Assembly: GCA_000335735.1 (NCBI GenBank)
Contig: AMYY01000019.1
Location: 1 to 63,556 of the forward strand
Length of the DNA: 63,556 nt
Direction of reading: 5' to 3'
Source of the DNA: an alpha proteobacterium L41A
Lineage (GTDB): Bacteria > Pseudomonadota > Alphaproteobacteria > Caulobacterales > Caulobacteraceae
Each line of letters begins with the position of its first letter. The stretch's first letter is position 1. A program made the translations under genes and the position numbers. The notes under the pieces are model-generated. The model did no database searches. It had not been told where the DNA came from and was given only the letters and a program-made list of their open reading frames with translations. Positions 1 to 9,801 of the stretch are shown here, one piece after another.

Positions 1-17
1 CCCCGGCCGGGCCGCCC

Positions 18-63
18 CCACCCGGTCGCTTCGCGCCCCCCTCCCCGGACCGGGGAGGGAGAA
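18..63. repeat. Palindromic intergenic repeat, subtype 2
   Basis: A CTCCCCGG/CCGGGGAG hairpin is preceded by a CACCCGGTCGCTTCGCG block. The same arrangement occurs at 14975-15028 and, inverted, at 14865-14922. It lies just downstream of the terminase stop codon. It may act as a transcription stop or as a REP-like element. Confidence 0.7.
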
Positions 64-67
64 GCCG

Positions 68-1294
68 TCACAAGCCCCGCAACCGCGGTCCCGCCGACTG
101 CGGCCCCAGCATCAACCGCGTGATCGCCCACACCAGGGCGTCGGCCCGATCCGGGCTGGGTCCGCCCTCGCTGCCCAGCGCCAGCATCTCTTCCTCCAGC
201 GCCGGGAAGGCGTCGCAGTGGACCACCCGCCCCTGTTCATAGAGCAGGGCGACCGGCTCGGCCCGCGCCGCCTTGGACCGCGAGGCATGGACCATCTCGA
301 TCCGGCATGGACAGGCGCTGATGGCCAGGACCGAGCGCACCATGTCGCCGCCCTGATTGCTCTCGGCGACCACCTCGTGCGCGCCGAACTCGTGCGCGGC
401 CGCGCTGACCGCCCCGCCCCAGCTCTGCGGCGAGCGCCCCTGCACCGTCCGGTCGGCCAGCACGAAGGCCTGCCGACCTTTTCGCCCCACGACCACGATG
501 CCGCAGGCGTCTCCGGTCGCGGTCGCCGGCGGATCGACCGCCACGACGATCCGGTCCAGTTCGGCCGGCCGCGCGCCCCTGGCCCGCTTCAGGTCCGCGA
601 TGCGGAACAGGGCGCCCTCGCCCTCGACCACCACGCCTTCCAGCTCCTGCGCCGCCAACCGCGTCCCGCCATAGACGTCGTTCAGATGCGCCAGAAAGCC
701 CGGCGACAGGTTCTGCGCGTTCAGCGCCGTCGCCGCCCGTTCCGTCACCGTCCCGGCCTCGGCCATCAGCCGCCTCAGCGCCGGGATCGGCCGGGGCGTC
801 GTGGTCACCGCCAGCAGCGGCGAGGCCCCCAGCCGCAGTCCGAACCTCAGGTTCGACAGCACCATTTCCGGCCGTCTCCAGGCGCAGAACTCGTCCGCCC
901 AGGCGGCGTGAAACTGCGGCCCCCTCAGACTGTCGGGATCCTCGGCCGAAAATGCATAGGCGGCCGACTGATTGCCCCACACCAGCCGACGCCGCCCCGC
1001 CTCCCAACGCGGCCGGTCGCCCGGCTCCGCCAGCGCCTTGATCCCCGACGCCCCCTCCACCATCACCTCGCGCACATCGTGCAGGGCTGGGCCGACCAGG
1101 GCCAGGGTGATGCCGGGCAGCTTTCGCGCCATCTTGTCGATCCAGACCGACCCGGCGAACGTCTTGCCCGAACCCCGGCCGCCCAGCAGCAGCCAGGTCT
1201 TCAGGTCGAGGTCACGCGGCTTGTGTTGGTGCTCCAGCAGCCGCGCATGATTGCGCTTCAGCCTTAGCGCGCGCCCGTGCAGCTGCTTCAGCAT
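68..1294 (-). CDS. Terminase large subunit (gene-transfer-agent/phage DNA packaging)
   Basis: This is the ATP-driven motor that would package DNA into a capsid. From the Met at 1294 it is 408 residues. A Walker A motif GGRGSGKT lies at about residues 38-45 and a Walker B-like AWADEF at about 131-136. A C-terminal nuclease-type segment begins near VVAVDPP (about 250) and ends with a DRADALVWA motif. This domain order is typical of terminase_6 proteins of alphaproteobacterial gene transfer agents and related phages. An upstream start at 1387 is possible. The Met at 1294 was chosen because it still leaves residues ahead of the ATPase fold and reduces overlap with the preceding ORF. Portal and capsid genes would be expected beyond the window edge, so GTA versus prophage cannot be settled here. 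Confidence 0.85.
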   Translation of the reverse strand: MLKQLHGRALRLKRNHARLLEHQHKPRDLDLKTWLLLGGRGSGKTFAGSVWIDKMARKLPGITLALVGPALHDVREVMVEGASGIKALAEPGDRPRWEAGRRRLVWGNQSAAYAFSAEDPDSLRGPQFHAAWADEFCAWRRPEMVLSNLRFGLRLGASPLLAVTTTPRPIPALRRLMAEAGTVTERAATALNAQNLSPGFLAHLNDVYGGTRLAAQELEGVVVEGEGALFRIADLKRARGARPAELDRIVVAVDPPATATGDACGIVVVGRKGRQAFVLADRTVQGRSPQSWGGAVSAAAHEFGAHEVVAESNQGGDMVRSVLAISACPCRIEMVHASRSKAARAEPVALLYEQGRVVHCDAFPALEEEMLALGSEGGPSPDRADALVWAITRLMLGPQSAGPRLRGL

Positions 1295-1463
1295 CCTTTC
1301 TCTCGATGATGCTGTCGATCCGCTCGTATTCGACGAGCAGTTCTCTTCGGATTCGCTCGTCCTCGGCGGGGTCGTAGGTTCGTCCACCCATCTCGTCCTC
1401 TTCGTTGTCGCTCAGGCACAGCAGCCGCATCGCCTCGACCGCCTTGGCCGACCGCGCAATCAC
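1212..1463 (-). CDS. Small hypothetical protein upstream of terminase, C-terminal half
   Basis: This is an 83-residue frame from a GTG, rich in Glu, Arg and Lys. Its second half (DPAEDERIRRELLVEYERIDSI and following) is probably helical. It overlaps the start of the terminase gene. It is in the same frame as the ORF ending at 1470, from which it is separated only by a TAG. The two pieces read naturally as one protein, so this may be the downstream half of a broken gene or a translationally coupled second cistron. The position upstream of a terminase suggests a packaging-linked or small-terminase-like role, which is inferred from context only. Confidence 0.5.
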   Translation of the reverse strand: MIARSAKAVEAMRLLCLSDNEEDEMGGRTYDPAEDERIRRELLVEYERIDSIIERKDAEAAARARAKAEAQSCAAAGAPTQAA

Positions 1464-1469
1464 CCCGAT

Positions 1470-1745
1470 CTAGCGCGCGACCTTTTCGGCGACGGCGGCG
1501 TCCTTGACGTCCGTCTCGCAGACGCTCTTGGCCGTCTCCTCGATCTTGGCCTTCATCATCAGGAACAGGGGCTCCATCCATCCGCCGCAGGACGCAGCCG
1601 TCTCGCGCGCGCCACCGCAGCCGCCCTCTTCGCCATCCCGATTTCCCGTCATGCCCAAACCATAGCGGACCAGCGTCCTCAGGCCGGAAGAACGCCCACA
1701 TAATTCGCCAATGGCTTGTTTTCGCAGCCTTTCAACCAGCGTCAT
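1470..1745 (-). CDS. Small hypothetical protein upstream of terminase, N-terminal half
   Basis: This 91-residue frame ends at TAG 1470-1472. The N-terminal part is low-complexity and the true start may be an internal Met (for example near 1652). The last 30 residues (MMKAKIEETAKSV then KDAAVAEKVAR) look like a genuine amphipathic helix. The next frame continues in phase with SAKAVEAM after a short interruption. No family is recognised. It may be one gene together with 1212-1463. Confidence 0.45.
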   Translation of the reverse strand: MTLVERLRKQAIGELCGRSSGLRTLVRYGLGMTGNRDGEEGGCGGARETAASCGGWMEPLFLMMKAKIEETAKSVCETDVKDAAVAEKVAR

Positions 1746-1768
1746 TGCGCTGGCTAGGGGGTGCTACC

Positions 1769-2230
1769 CTATCGCTCCCGGCCCCGTTCGACCGCCCATT
1801 CCGGCGCCTCGAAATCCAGCGCATCCTCCGGCTCGGCCAGCGACAGCTCCGAGATTGTCTGCCCCCGCACCGACACGCCCGCCGTATGCACCGTCTCGCG
1901 ACTGCCCGAGATCAGATGATGCCATTTCGCCAGCGGCCGCCCCTCGTGCAGCCGGCGATAGGCGCACGACTTGGGCATCCACTCCAAGGCCTCGATGTTT
2001 CCGGGCGTCAGCTTGATGCAGTCCGGCACCTGGGCCTTGCGGTTCGCATAGTCCGAACAGGCGCAAGCGTCGGGGTCGAACAGCTTGCAATGCACCCGCG
2101 TCGGAATGACCTCGCCCGTATCCTCGTCCTCGAACCGGATCACGCAGCACAGCCCGCACCCGTCGCACAGCCCCTCCCATTCGGAAGGCGACATCTCGGC
2201 CAAGGTCTTGGTTTCCCAGTAGGGCGCCAT
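1769..2230 (-). CDS. YcgN/UPF0260 family cysteine-cluster protein
   Basis: The protein has 153 residues from the ATG at 2230; the longer open frame upstream is repeat sequence. A CDGCGLCC cluster at about residues 22-29 and further cysteines (VHCKLF, CACSDY, PDCIK, KSCAYR) match the YkgJ/YcgN metal-binding cysteine-cluster family. The family probably binds zinc or an Fe-S cluster. Its cellular role is not established. The start codon lies directly beside a palindromic repeat (2235-2283), leaving little room for a promoter outside the repeat. Confidence 0.9.
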   Translation of the reverse strand: MAPYWETKTLAEMSPSEWEGLCDGCGLCCVIRFEDEDTGEVIPTRVHCKLFDPDACACSDYANRKAQVPDCIKLTPGNIEALEWMPKSCAYRRLHEGRPLAKWHHLISGSRETVHTAGVSVRGQTISELSLAEPEDALDFEAPEWAVERGRER

Positions 2231-2234
2231 CAGA

Positions 2235-2283
2235 TCCTCCCCCGCCTGCGGGGGAGGGGGACCGCGTAGCGGTGGAGGGGGCG
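2235..2283. repeat. Palindromic repeat, subtype 1, left flank of the DUF559 gene
   Basis: The unit has two palindromes, CTCCCCCGC/GCGGGGGAG then ACCGC-GTA-GCGGT, followed by GGAGGGGGCG. Related copies lie at 2663, 2760, 26419, 26532, 61198 and 63515. It separates the YcgN gene from the DUF559 nuclease. Confidence 0.85.
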
Positions 2284-2347
2284 GGCGCCGCACCATGCGC
2301 GACGCATCCCCTTGCCAAAAGCACAGCTTGTGATGGTGATACGCTCC

Positions 2348-2743
2348 ATGAGAGCGCCGGTCCTTACCCAAAAACGCGCCAGAAGTCTTCGCCGGTCGAT
2401 GCCTTTGCCCGAAGTCCTGATCTGGCAGCGTATTCGAGCCCACGGCTTTCGTCGGCAGCACGCCCTCGGCCCCTTCATCCTGGACTTCTATCGGCCCAGC
2501 GACCGCCTCTGCATCGAGATCGACGGCCAACAGCACGACCTCGCCCGCGACGCCCGTCGCGATGCCTGCCTGACCGACAAGGATGTCCGCACGATCCGCA
2601 TCCCCGCCACCGCCGTCCTGAACGACCCGGACGCCGTCGCCGAATTCATCCTGTCCCTCGAGATCCTCCCCCGTTCACGGGAGAGGGGGACCGCGCGTAG
2701 CGTGGTGGAGGGGGCAAGGACGCGCGCTGCGCCGACCGTCTGA
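2348..2743 (+). CDS. DUF559 (Vsr-like) endonuclease-domain protein
   Basis: This is a predicted small nuclease of the DUF559 family, which has a Vsr/PD-(D/E)xK-like fold. The family pattern is visible: ARSLRRSMPLPEVLIWQRIR, then RRQHALGPFILDFY, then LCIEIDGQQH and an RTIRIPA segment. The start is placed at the Met before RAPVLTQ; 2312 is an alternative. The last 25 or so codons (from about LPRSRERG) are repeat sequence read in frame, and the stop lies in the repeat spacer. The gene is bracketed by subtype-1 palindromic repeats, which suggests a nuclease-repeat partnership (see findings). Substrate unknown. Confidence 0.85.
   Translation: MRAPVLTQKRARSLRRSMPLPEVLIWQRIRAHGFRRQHALGPFILDFYRPSDRLCIEIDGQQHDLARDARRDACLTDKDVRTIRIPATAVLNDPDAVAEFILSLEILPRSRERGTARSVVEGARTRAAPTV
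2663..2715. repeat. Palindromic repeat, subtype 1, overlapping the DUF559 3' end
   Basis: A CTCCCCCGTTCACGGGAG hairpin is followed by GGGGACCGCGCGTAGCG and TGGTGGAGGGGGC. It is coding sequence for the DUF559 C-terminus. It pairs head-to-head with the copy at 2760-2808 across a 44-bp spacer containing CTGACACCC. Confidence 0.85.
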
Positions 2744-2759
2744 CACCCAGCCCGCTTCC

Positions 2760-2808
2760 GCCCCCTCCACCGCTTCGCGGTCCTCCTCCCCCGCTTCGCA
2801 GGGGAGAA
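2760..2808. repeat. Palindromic repeat, subtype 1, inverted copy
   Basis: This is the inverted partner of 2663-2715. It begins GCCCCCTCCACCGC and ends with a CTCCCCCGC...GGGGAG hairpin. It lies immediately beyond the stop codon of the SMR transporter gene on the minus strand and could serve as its terminator. Confidence 0.85.
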
Positions 2809-2813
2809 TCGTT

Positions 2814-3152
2814 TCAATGCCCGACGGTCTTGGAAAACAGGTTGATCACCACGACTCCGCCAATGATCATCGCCAGCCCGACCATCGCCGGCAGGTCCAG
2901 CCTCTGACGGAACACCACCGCCCCGATAACCGAGATCAGCACCACCCCCAGCCCGCTCCAGATCGCATAGGCGATCCCCACCGGCATCTGCCGCAGGGCG
3001 ATCGACAGCAGATAGAAGGCCAGGCCGTAGCAGACCGCCATGCCCGCCGTGGGCCAGACCCGCGTGAATTGCGCGGAGGCCTGCAGCATCGTCGTGCCCG
3101 CCACCTCCAGCGCGATGGCGCCCAGCAGCGCGGCCCAGGTCACAAGGCTCAC
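2814..3152 (-). CDS. SMR-family small multidrug efflux protein
   Basis: This is a 112-residue inner-membrane protein with four hydrophobic segments, the usual length for EmrE/QacE/SugE transporters, which exchange protons for cationic drugs. The conserved membrane Glu is at residue 16 (AIALEVAGTT). The AYAIWSGLGVVLI segment matches the family's helix 3. The start is a GTG at 3152 that overlaps the TGA of the TetR gene as GTGA, indicating translational coupling. The pair therefore looks like a repressor-pump operon. The substrate cannot be told from sequence. Confidence 0.9.
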   Translation of the reverse strand: MSLVTWAALLGAIALEVAGTTMLQASAQFTRVWPTAGMAVCYGLAFYLLSIALRQMPVGIAYAIWSGLGVVLISVIGAVVFRQRLDLPAMVGLAMIIGGVVVINLFSKTVGH

Positions 3153-3727
3153 GCGTCGTTCGCCGTGATCGGACGGCCGGGCGTCAGCAGCGACAGCAGC
3201 GCCTGCCTCTGCTCCGGTGACACCGCATGGGTGCCGAACAGGTCCGACATCCACAAGCCATCAGCGATCAGCCTCAGCATCAGGGCGTCGTCGGCCCCGA
3301 CCGGATCGCTGGGATCGTCGATCTTCACCTTGTCGATCCAACCATTCCAGCGCTGCGCCAACGCCGGTTCTATGGCGCAGGCGGCCATGATGGCCCGACC
3401 GATGCTGACGTCTTGGGGTGTCACCGGCTCGTTCACCGTCGCCCTCAGATAGGCCCGCGCGTTGCGGCCATAGGGTTCAGGATCGCGCGCCGCCTCGGCC
3501 AGGATCATGTCCGTGTGCATTCGCCCCAGATGATCGACCACCCCTTCCAACAGGACGTTCTTGCTGGGGAAATGATGCAAAAGCGCGCCCTTGCTGACAC
3601 TCGTGCGCGCCGCCACCGCATCCAGGGTGAAACCTGACGCCCCCAGTTCGGCGGCGACCTCCAAGGCCTTTTCGATGATCTCGGCGCGCGTGTCGTCAGG
3701 CGCGCGACGGCGTGTGGTGTTGTCCAT
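3149..3727 (-). CDS. TetR-family transcriptional regulator
   Basis: The protein has 192 residues with an N-terminal helix-turn-helix at about 30-55 (FTLDAVAARTSVSKGALLHHFPSK), standard for TetR repressors, and a divergent ligand-binding C-terminus. It is the first gene of an operon with the SMR pump, overlapping it by 4 bp. It probably represses its own operon through a palindromic site just upstream (3733-3755). Inducer unknown. Confidence 0.92.
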   Translation of the reverse strand: MDNTTRRRAPDDTRAEIIEKALEVAAELGASGFTLDAVAARTSVSKGALLHHFPSKNVLLEGVVDHLGRMHTDMILAEAARDPEPYGRNARAYLRATVNEPVTPQDVSIGRAIMAACAIEPALAQRWNGWIDKVKIDDPSDPVGADDALMLRLIADGLWMSDLFGTHAVSPEQRQALLSLLTPGRPITANDA

Positions 3728-3732
3728 CCACG

Positions 3733-3755
3733 TTACATACCAACCGGACGGTAAC
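3733..3755. promoter_or_regulatory. Putative TetR operator
   Basis: The dyad TTACATACC...GGTAACTG centred on CCGG lies 6 bp upstream of the tetR start. It has the TACC/GGTA form common for TetR-family operators controlling efflux genes. The assignment is by pattern and position. Confidence 0.55.
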
Positions 3756-3810
3756 TGTCAAATGCCAAAGGTCGTGGCGGTTAGCCTTCCCCTCATCTAT
3801 ATGGCCGCCC

Positions 3811-5628
<1,818 letters not shown>

Positions 5629-5669
5629 GGACCGAACGGCTGGTCACCCGGCGAGGACGGCTTCAGGTC

Positions 5670-5843
5670 CTAACCCTGACTGTCCGGATCCCCGGGCGGC
5701 GTCTTCGCCGCGCCCCGGGTCTGCAGCACGCTGACGGCGATGCAGGCGACCAGGCCGAAGGCGAACCACAGGCCAAACTTGCCCGACAACAGCCCGATCA
5801 GGCCAAAGATCAACAGGACGCCGAAGGGGGTGAGCCGTTTCAT
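5670..5843 (-). CDS. Small membrane protein, unknown function
   Basis: This 57-residue protein from the ATG at 5843 begins MKRLTPFGVLLIFGLIGLLSG. It has two hydrophobic stretches (about 7-22 and 26-43) and a short charged tail. No family is recognised. It lies between the ABC-F gene and the divergent hydrolase gene, with its own short upstream region. The regular hydrophobic pattern and Lys/Arg after the start support a real gene. Confidence 0.6.
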   Translation of the reverse strand: MKRLTPFGVLLIFGLIGLLSGKFGLWFAFGLVACIAVSVLQTRGAAKTPPGDPDSQG

Positions 5844-5935
5844 GGGGCGCACGATAACCGGCTTTGTCGTGGCTGACGAGGCTTGGCCAAAGGCCCCGAT
5901 TTGAAACCAAACCCGCCGCCGCACACTCAAGCTTC

Positions 5936-6904
5936 ATGACCCTGCGCAGCCACCTCGTCGAGTTCGCCCCGCCCCAGCAGGCGGCGGTGCGGCGGATCAA
6001 CGCCGTCCTCGCCCGCGCGCCGCGTCTGCGCACCGACGGCTGGCGGATCGATGCGGGCCAGCGGCTGTCGCTGTGGCTGGACGCGGCCGCCGGGCGGGTC
6101 ACCACGCCGCGTCTCAAAAAGCGCGGCGTGACGGTCGAGATCGTCCAGACGGACGGCGACCACCCCGTGCCTTTGCGCGTCCTGCATCCGACGGGCACGC
6201 CGCGCGCCGTCATCCTGGACATCCACGGCGGCGGCTGGGTGCTGGGCAGCGCCGGGCTGAACGACCGGCTGAACGCCCATCTGGCGCACCACGGCTTCTG
6301 CGTGGTCTCGGTGGATTATCGCCTGCTGTCCGAGCGGCGTCAGATCTATATCGACGCCGCCATCGCCGACTGTCTGGCCGCCGCCTATTGGACGGTCACC
6401 AATGTCGATCGACTGGGCGCCTCGACCCTGTTTCTGGCGGGCGAATCCGCCGGCGGGCATTTGGCCGCCCTGACCGCCGTCGCCCTGCGCGACCAGGGGC
6501 TGATTGATCTGGTGAAGGGCTGCGTCTTCACCTACGGCGTCTTCGACCTGTCGGGGACCGAAAGCGTGCGCTCGGCCGGGCCGGATACCCTGCTGTTCAA
6601 TGGCCCGACGATGCAGGCCGATCTGGCGCGCCTGGCGCCGGATCGTGACGAGGCGGCCTTGCGCCAGCCCGACGTCTCGCCCCTGTATGCCGACCTGACC
6701 GGCCTGCCGCCCGCCCTGTTCCTCGCCGGCGAACAGGACCCTCTGTTCGAGGACAGTTTGTTGATGGCCACGCGCTGGGGCGAGGCCTCTGACGCCGACC
6801 TGATCCGCGTGCCCGAGACCCCGCATGGCTTCCTGCATTTCGGCGGCCCGGCCGCGCGCGGCGCGCGCAAGGCGATCCGCACCTGGCTGAACGCCCGGCT
6901 TTAG
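5936..6904 (+). CDS. Alpha/beta hydrolase (HSL-type esterase/lipase family)
   Basis: The protein has 322 residues. The oxyanion motif HGGGW is at 97-101 and the nucleophile elbow GESAGG at 169-174 (Ser171). The acid lies in GEQDPLFED (about 270) and the His in ETPHGFLHF (about 297), giving a complete catalytic set for the hormone-sensitive-lipase/carboxylesterase family. No signal peptide is seen, so it is probably cytoplasmic. It converges with the histidine kinase gene, overlapping 4 bp. The natural substrate is unknown. Confidence 0.9.
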   Translation: MTLRSHLVEFAPPQQAAVRRINAVLARAPRLRTDGWRIDAGQRLSLWLDAAAGRVTTPRLKKRGVTVEIVQTDGDHPVPLRVLHPTGTPRAVILDIHGGGWVLGSAGLNDRLNAHLAHHGFCVVSVDYRLLSERRQIYIDAAIADCLAAAYWTVTNVDRLGASTLFLAGESAGGHLAALTAVALRDQGLIDLVKGCVFTYGVFDLSGTESVRSAGPDTLLFNGPTMQADLARLAPDRDEAALRQPDVSPLYADLTGLPPALFLAGEQDPLFEDSLLMATRWGEASDADLIRVPETPHGFLHFGGPAARGARKAIRTWLNARL

Positions 6905-9801
6905 CGGGCCTCGATCAGTTCGCGGATCCGGCTGCCCAGCGCCTCCATGGCGAAGGGCTTGGTCATGACGTGCATGCCGGGATCCAGGTGCCCGTTGCCG
7001 ACCACCGCATTCTCGGCATAGCCGGTGATGAACAGCACCTTCAGGTCGGGCCGATCGATCCGCGCCGCATCGGCCATCTGACGCCCGTTCATCCCGCCCG
7101 GCAGACCCACGTCGGTGACCAACAGGTCGATCCGCGCCCCCGATTGCAGCAGCTTCAGCCCCGCTGCGCCATCGGAGGCCTCGATGCACTGATAGCCCAG
7201 CTCATGAAGGATTTCGGCGACCAGCATCCGCACCGTCGGCTCGTCGTCCACGACCATGACCGTCTCGCCGGCTTGGGCGCGCGGGGCCTGTTCGACCTCG
7301 GGGATCAGATCGGCATCGTCCACCTCGCCGAAGTGGCGCGGCAGATACAGGCAGATCATCGCACCCTCGCCCGCCTCGGAATAGATCCGCACCTGCCCGC
7401 CCGACTGGCGCACGAAGCCATAGATCATCGACAGGCCCAGGCCCGTCCCCTCGCCCAGCGGCTTGGTGGTGAAGAAGGGCTCGAACGCGCGCGCCGCCAC
7501 CTCGGGCGCCATGCCCGTGCCGGTGTCGCTGACGCAGATGGAGACATATTGGCCCGGCTCCAGATCCTGGGCCTTGGCCGTACGCGCATCGATCCAGCGG
7601 TTGCCGGTCTCGATCGTCAGACGCCCCCCGCTCGGCATGGCGTCGCGTGCATTGATGCACAGGTTCAGCACCGCGTTTTCCAGCTGATGCGCGTCGATCA
7701 GCACGGGCCACAGGCCGGCGCCGGCGACCACCTCGACCTCGATGCCCGGCCCGGTCGTGCGCCGCACCAGATCCTCCATCCCGCGGATCAGGCGGTTGGG
7801 ATCGGTCGGCTTGGGATCCAGGGTCTGACGCCGCGAGAAGGCCAGCAGCCGGTGCGTCAGGGCCGCCGCCCGTTTCGCCGCCCCCTGTGCCGCCACCGTG
7901 AACCGCTCCACCTCGGCATGACGCCCCTGCGCGATCCGGTTGGTGATCAGTTCCAGACTGCCGCTGATCCCGGCCAACAGGTTGTTGAAGTCATGGGCGA
8001 TACCGCCGGTCAGCTGTCCCACCGCCTCCATCTTCTGGCTCTGACGCAGCGCCTCCTCGGCCTGCATCAGGGCGCTGGTGCGCTCGGCGACCTGTTCTTC
8101 CAGGGTTTCGTTGAACCGCGCCAGTTCGGCCGACTGGCGGCGCAGGTCCTCGATGTCGGTGTTGGACCCGACCCAGCGCAGGATCCGCCCCTCTTCGTCG
8201 TGCACCGGCTCGGCCCGAACCATGAAGGTGCGATAGACGCCGTCGTGGCGGCGTATGCGGAACTCGTTCTCATAGACCTGGCCGCTGGCCAGGGCCTGGA
8301 CCCATCGCTCGGACGCCCAGTCCAGGTCGTCCGGGTGAACGACCTTGCCCCACCCGGTCGTGCCGTCCAACGCGCCCTCTGCAAGGCCGGAGTAGGCATA
8401 GACCTGGGGGTTGAACCAATACAGCGACCCGTCCGCCCAGCTGGCCCATATCTGGATCGGCGTGGCCTGGGCGAAGACCCGGAACTGGGCCTCGCTGTCG
8501 CGCAGGGCCGCCTCGCTTCGGGCGCGCTCGGTCGCCGTACGCACCCGCTCGGCCACCTCGCGCATCAGGCGCAGATCGCTGTCGGTGTAATGGCGCGGCG
8601 TCGCATGGTTGACGAAGACCATCGCCACGACCCGCCCCTGTTCCATCAGCGGCATGTTGACGAACGACCCGGCGCTGATGGCCTTCAGGGCCTCGGCCGT
8701 ATCCGCCGTGCGGGGATCGAGGGCGACGTCGTCGATCGCCACCGTCTCGCCACGCTTGATGTCCTCGATATAGGACCCGTAGTCGCGGAACGACAGGACG
8801 CCGGCGATGCTGCTCACGCCCGGCTGGTTGAAGTCGCGCGCGATGGTGATGGTCTCGGCGACCGTGTCCACCGTCCCGTAACCCGCCCGGCTGACGCCGA
8901 TGGTGCGGGCCAGAACCTCTGCCGAGGCCTGGGCGATGTCGCCGGCGTCGGTCAGGTCGCGGATCGCGTCGTTCAGCTCCAGCAGCGCGTTCTGGCGCGT
9001 CTCGCTCTGCTTTCGCTCGGTGATGTTGTTGAACAGGATGGCGACCTGCCAGGCGCCCGGCTGGCCGGTCCGCAGCGCCTGCACGTCATACCAGCGACCG
9101 AAGATGTCGGCCGGGTTCTCGAACCGGACCGGCTCGCCAGTCCGCGCCACCCCCCCGTACAGGTCGAACCAGTGCCGTTCCAACCCCGGGGCGATCTCGC
9201 TGACCCATTTGCCGTAGGGGTCGACCAGGCCGGTCATCTCCTCGAAGGCCTTGTTGCCCTCGACGATCTTGTAATCGACGGGGCGGTCCGCTGCGTCGAA
9301 CTTCATCTCGATGACGCAGAAGCCCGTCGCCATCGCCTCGAACACGGCGCCGTATCGCGCTTCGCTCAGCGCCAGCGCCTGGTCCGCCCGGTGGCGATCC
9401 GAGACGTCCATCCCTTGCACGAAGATGCCCCAGACCTGACCCTGGGCATCCTTCAGCGGCTGGTAGACGAAGTCGACGTAACGCTCCACCACCGCCCCGC
9501 CCGGCTCGGCCTGAACGGCATACCGCGCGCTTTCGGCGCGGTGCGGTTCGCCGGTGCGGTAAACTTGGTCCAGCAGATCCAGATACCCTTGCGCCACCGC
9601 ATCGGGCAGCACCTCGGCCACCGTGCGCCCGACCACCTCGCGGTGGCCGATCACCTTCTGGTAGTTCGGATTGGTCAGCTCGAACCTGTGTTCCGGCCCG
9701 GTAAGCAGCGCCATGAACCCCGGCGCATGCGCGAACATCTGCGCCAATTGGCTGCGATTGATACCGATAGACAAGGCGTGGTCAGACCCGCTGATAGACA
9801 C
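6901..9801 (-). CDS. Hybrid sensor histidine kinase (PAS-PAS-GAF-PAS-HisKA-HATPase-REC)
   Basis: This is a 966-residue cytoplasmic protein without membrane helices. Two PAS-like domains cover about 15-270, a GAF domain about 275-430 and a third PAS about 440-560. A coiled coil leads to the dimerisation/phosphoacceptor helix (GGIAHDFNNLLAGI, near 600). An HATPase_c domain follows (N-box LNLCINARDAMP, G-box GEGTGLGLSM). A C-terminal receiver with VVDDEP and LLVTDVGLPGG occupies about 845-960. The H-box type (HDFNN) and receiver resemble the large soluble hybrid kinases common in alphaproteobacteria. It is a single-gene unit; the signal and downstream regulator are not evident. Confidence 0.93.
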   Translation of the reverse strand: MSISGSDHALSIGINRSQLAQMFAHAPGFMALLTGPEHRFELTNPNYQKVIGHREVVGRTVAEVLPDAVAQGYLDLLDQVYRTGEPHRAESARYAVQAEPGGAVVERYVDFVYQPLKDAQGQVWGIFVQGMDVSDRHRADQALALSEARYGAVFEAMATGFCVIEMKFDAADRPVDYKIVEGNKAFEEMTGLVDPYGKWVSEIAPGLERHWFDLYGGVARTGEPVRFENPADIFGRWYDVQALRTGQPGAWQVAILFNNITERKQSETRQNALLELNDAIRDLTDAGDIAQASAEVLARTIGVSRAGYGTVDTVAETITIARDFNQPGVSSIAGVLSFRDYGSYIEDIKRGETVAIDDVALDPRTADTAEALKAISAGSFVNMPLMEQGRVVAMVFVNHATPRHYTDSDLRLMREVAERVRTATERARSEAALRDSEAQFRVFAQATPIQIWASWADGSLYWFNPQVYAYSGLAEGALDGTTGWGKVVHPDDLDWASERWVQALASGQVYENEFRIRRHDGVYRTFMVRAEPVHDEEGRILRWVGSNTDIEDLRRQSAELARFNETLEEQVAERTSALMQAEEALRQSQKMEAVGQLTGGIAHDFNNLLAGISGSLELITNRIAQGRHAEVERFTVAAQGAAKRAAALTHRLLAFSRRQTLDPKPTDPNRLIRGMEDLVRRTTGPGIEVEVVAGAGLWPVLIDAHQLENAVLNLCINARDAMPSGGRLTIETGNRWIDARTAKAQDLEPGQYVSICVSDTGTGMAPEVAARAFEPFFTTKPLGEGTGLGLSMIYGFVRQSGGQVRIYSEAGEGAMICLYLPRHFGEVDDADLIPEVEQAPRAQAGETVMVVDDEPTVRMLVAEILHELGYQCIEASDGAAGLKLLQSGARIDLLVTDVGLPGGMNGRQMADAARIDRPDLKVLFITGYAENAVVGNGHLDPGMHVMTKPFAMEALGSRIRELIEAR

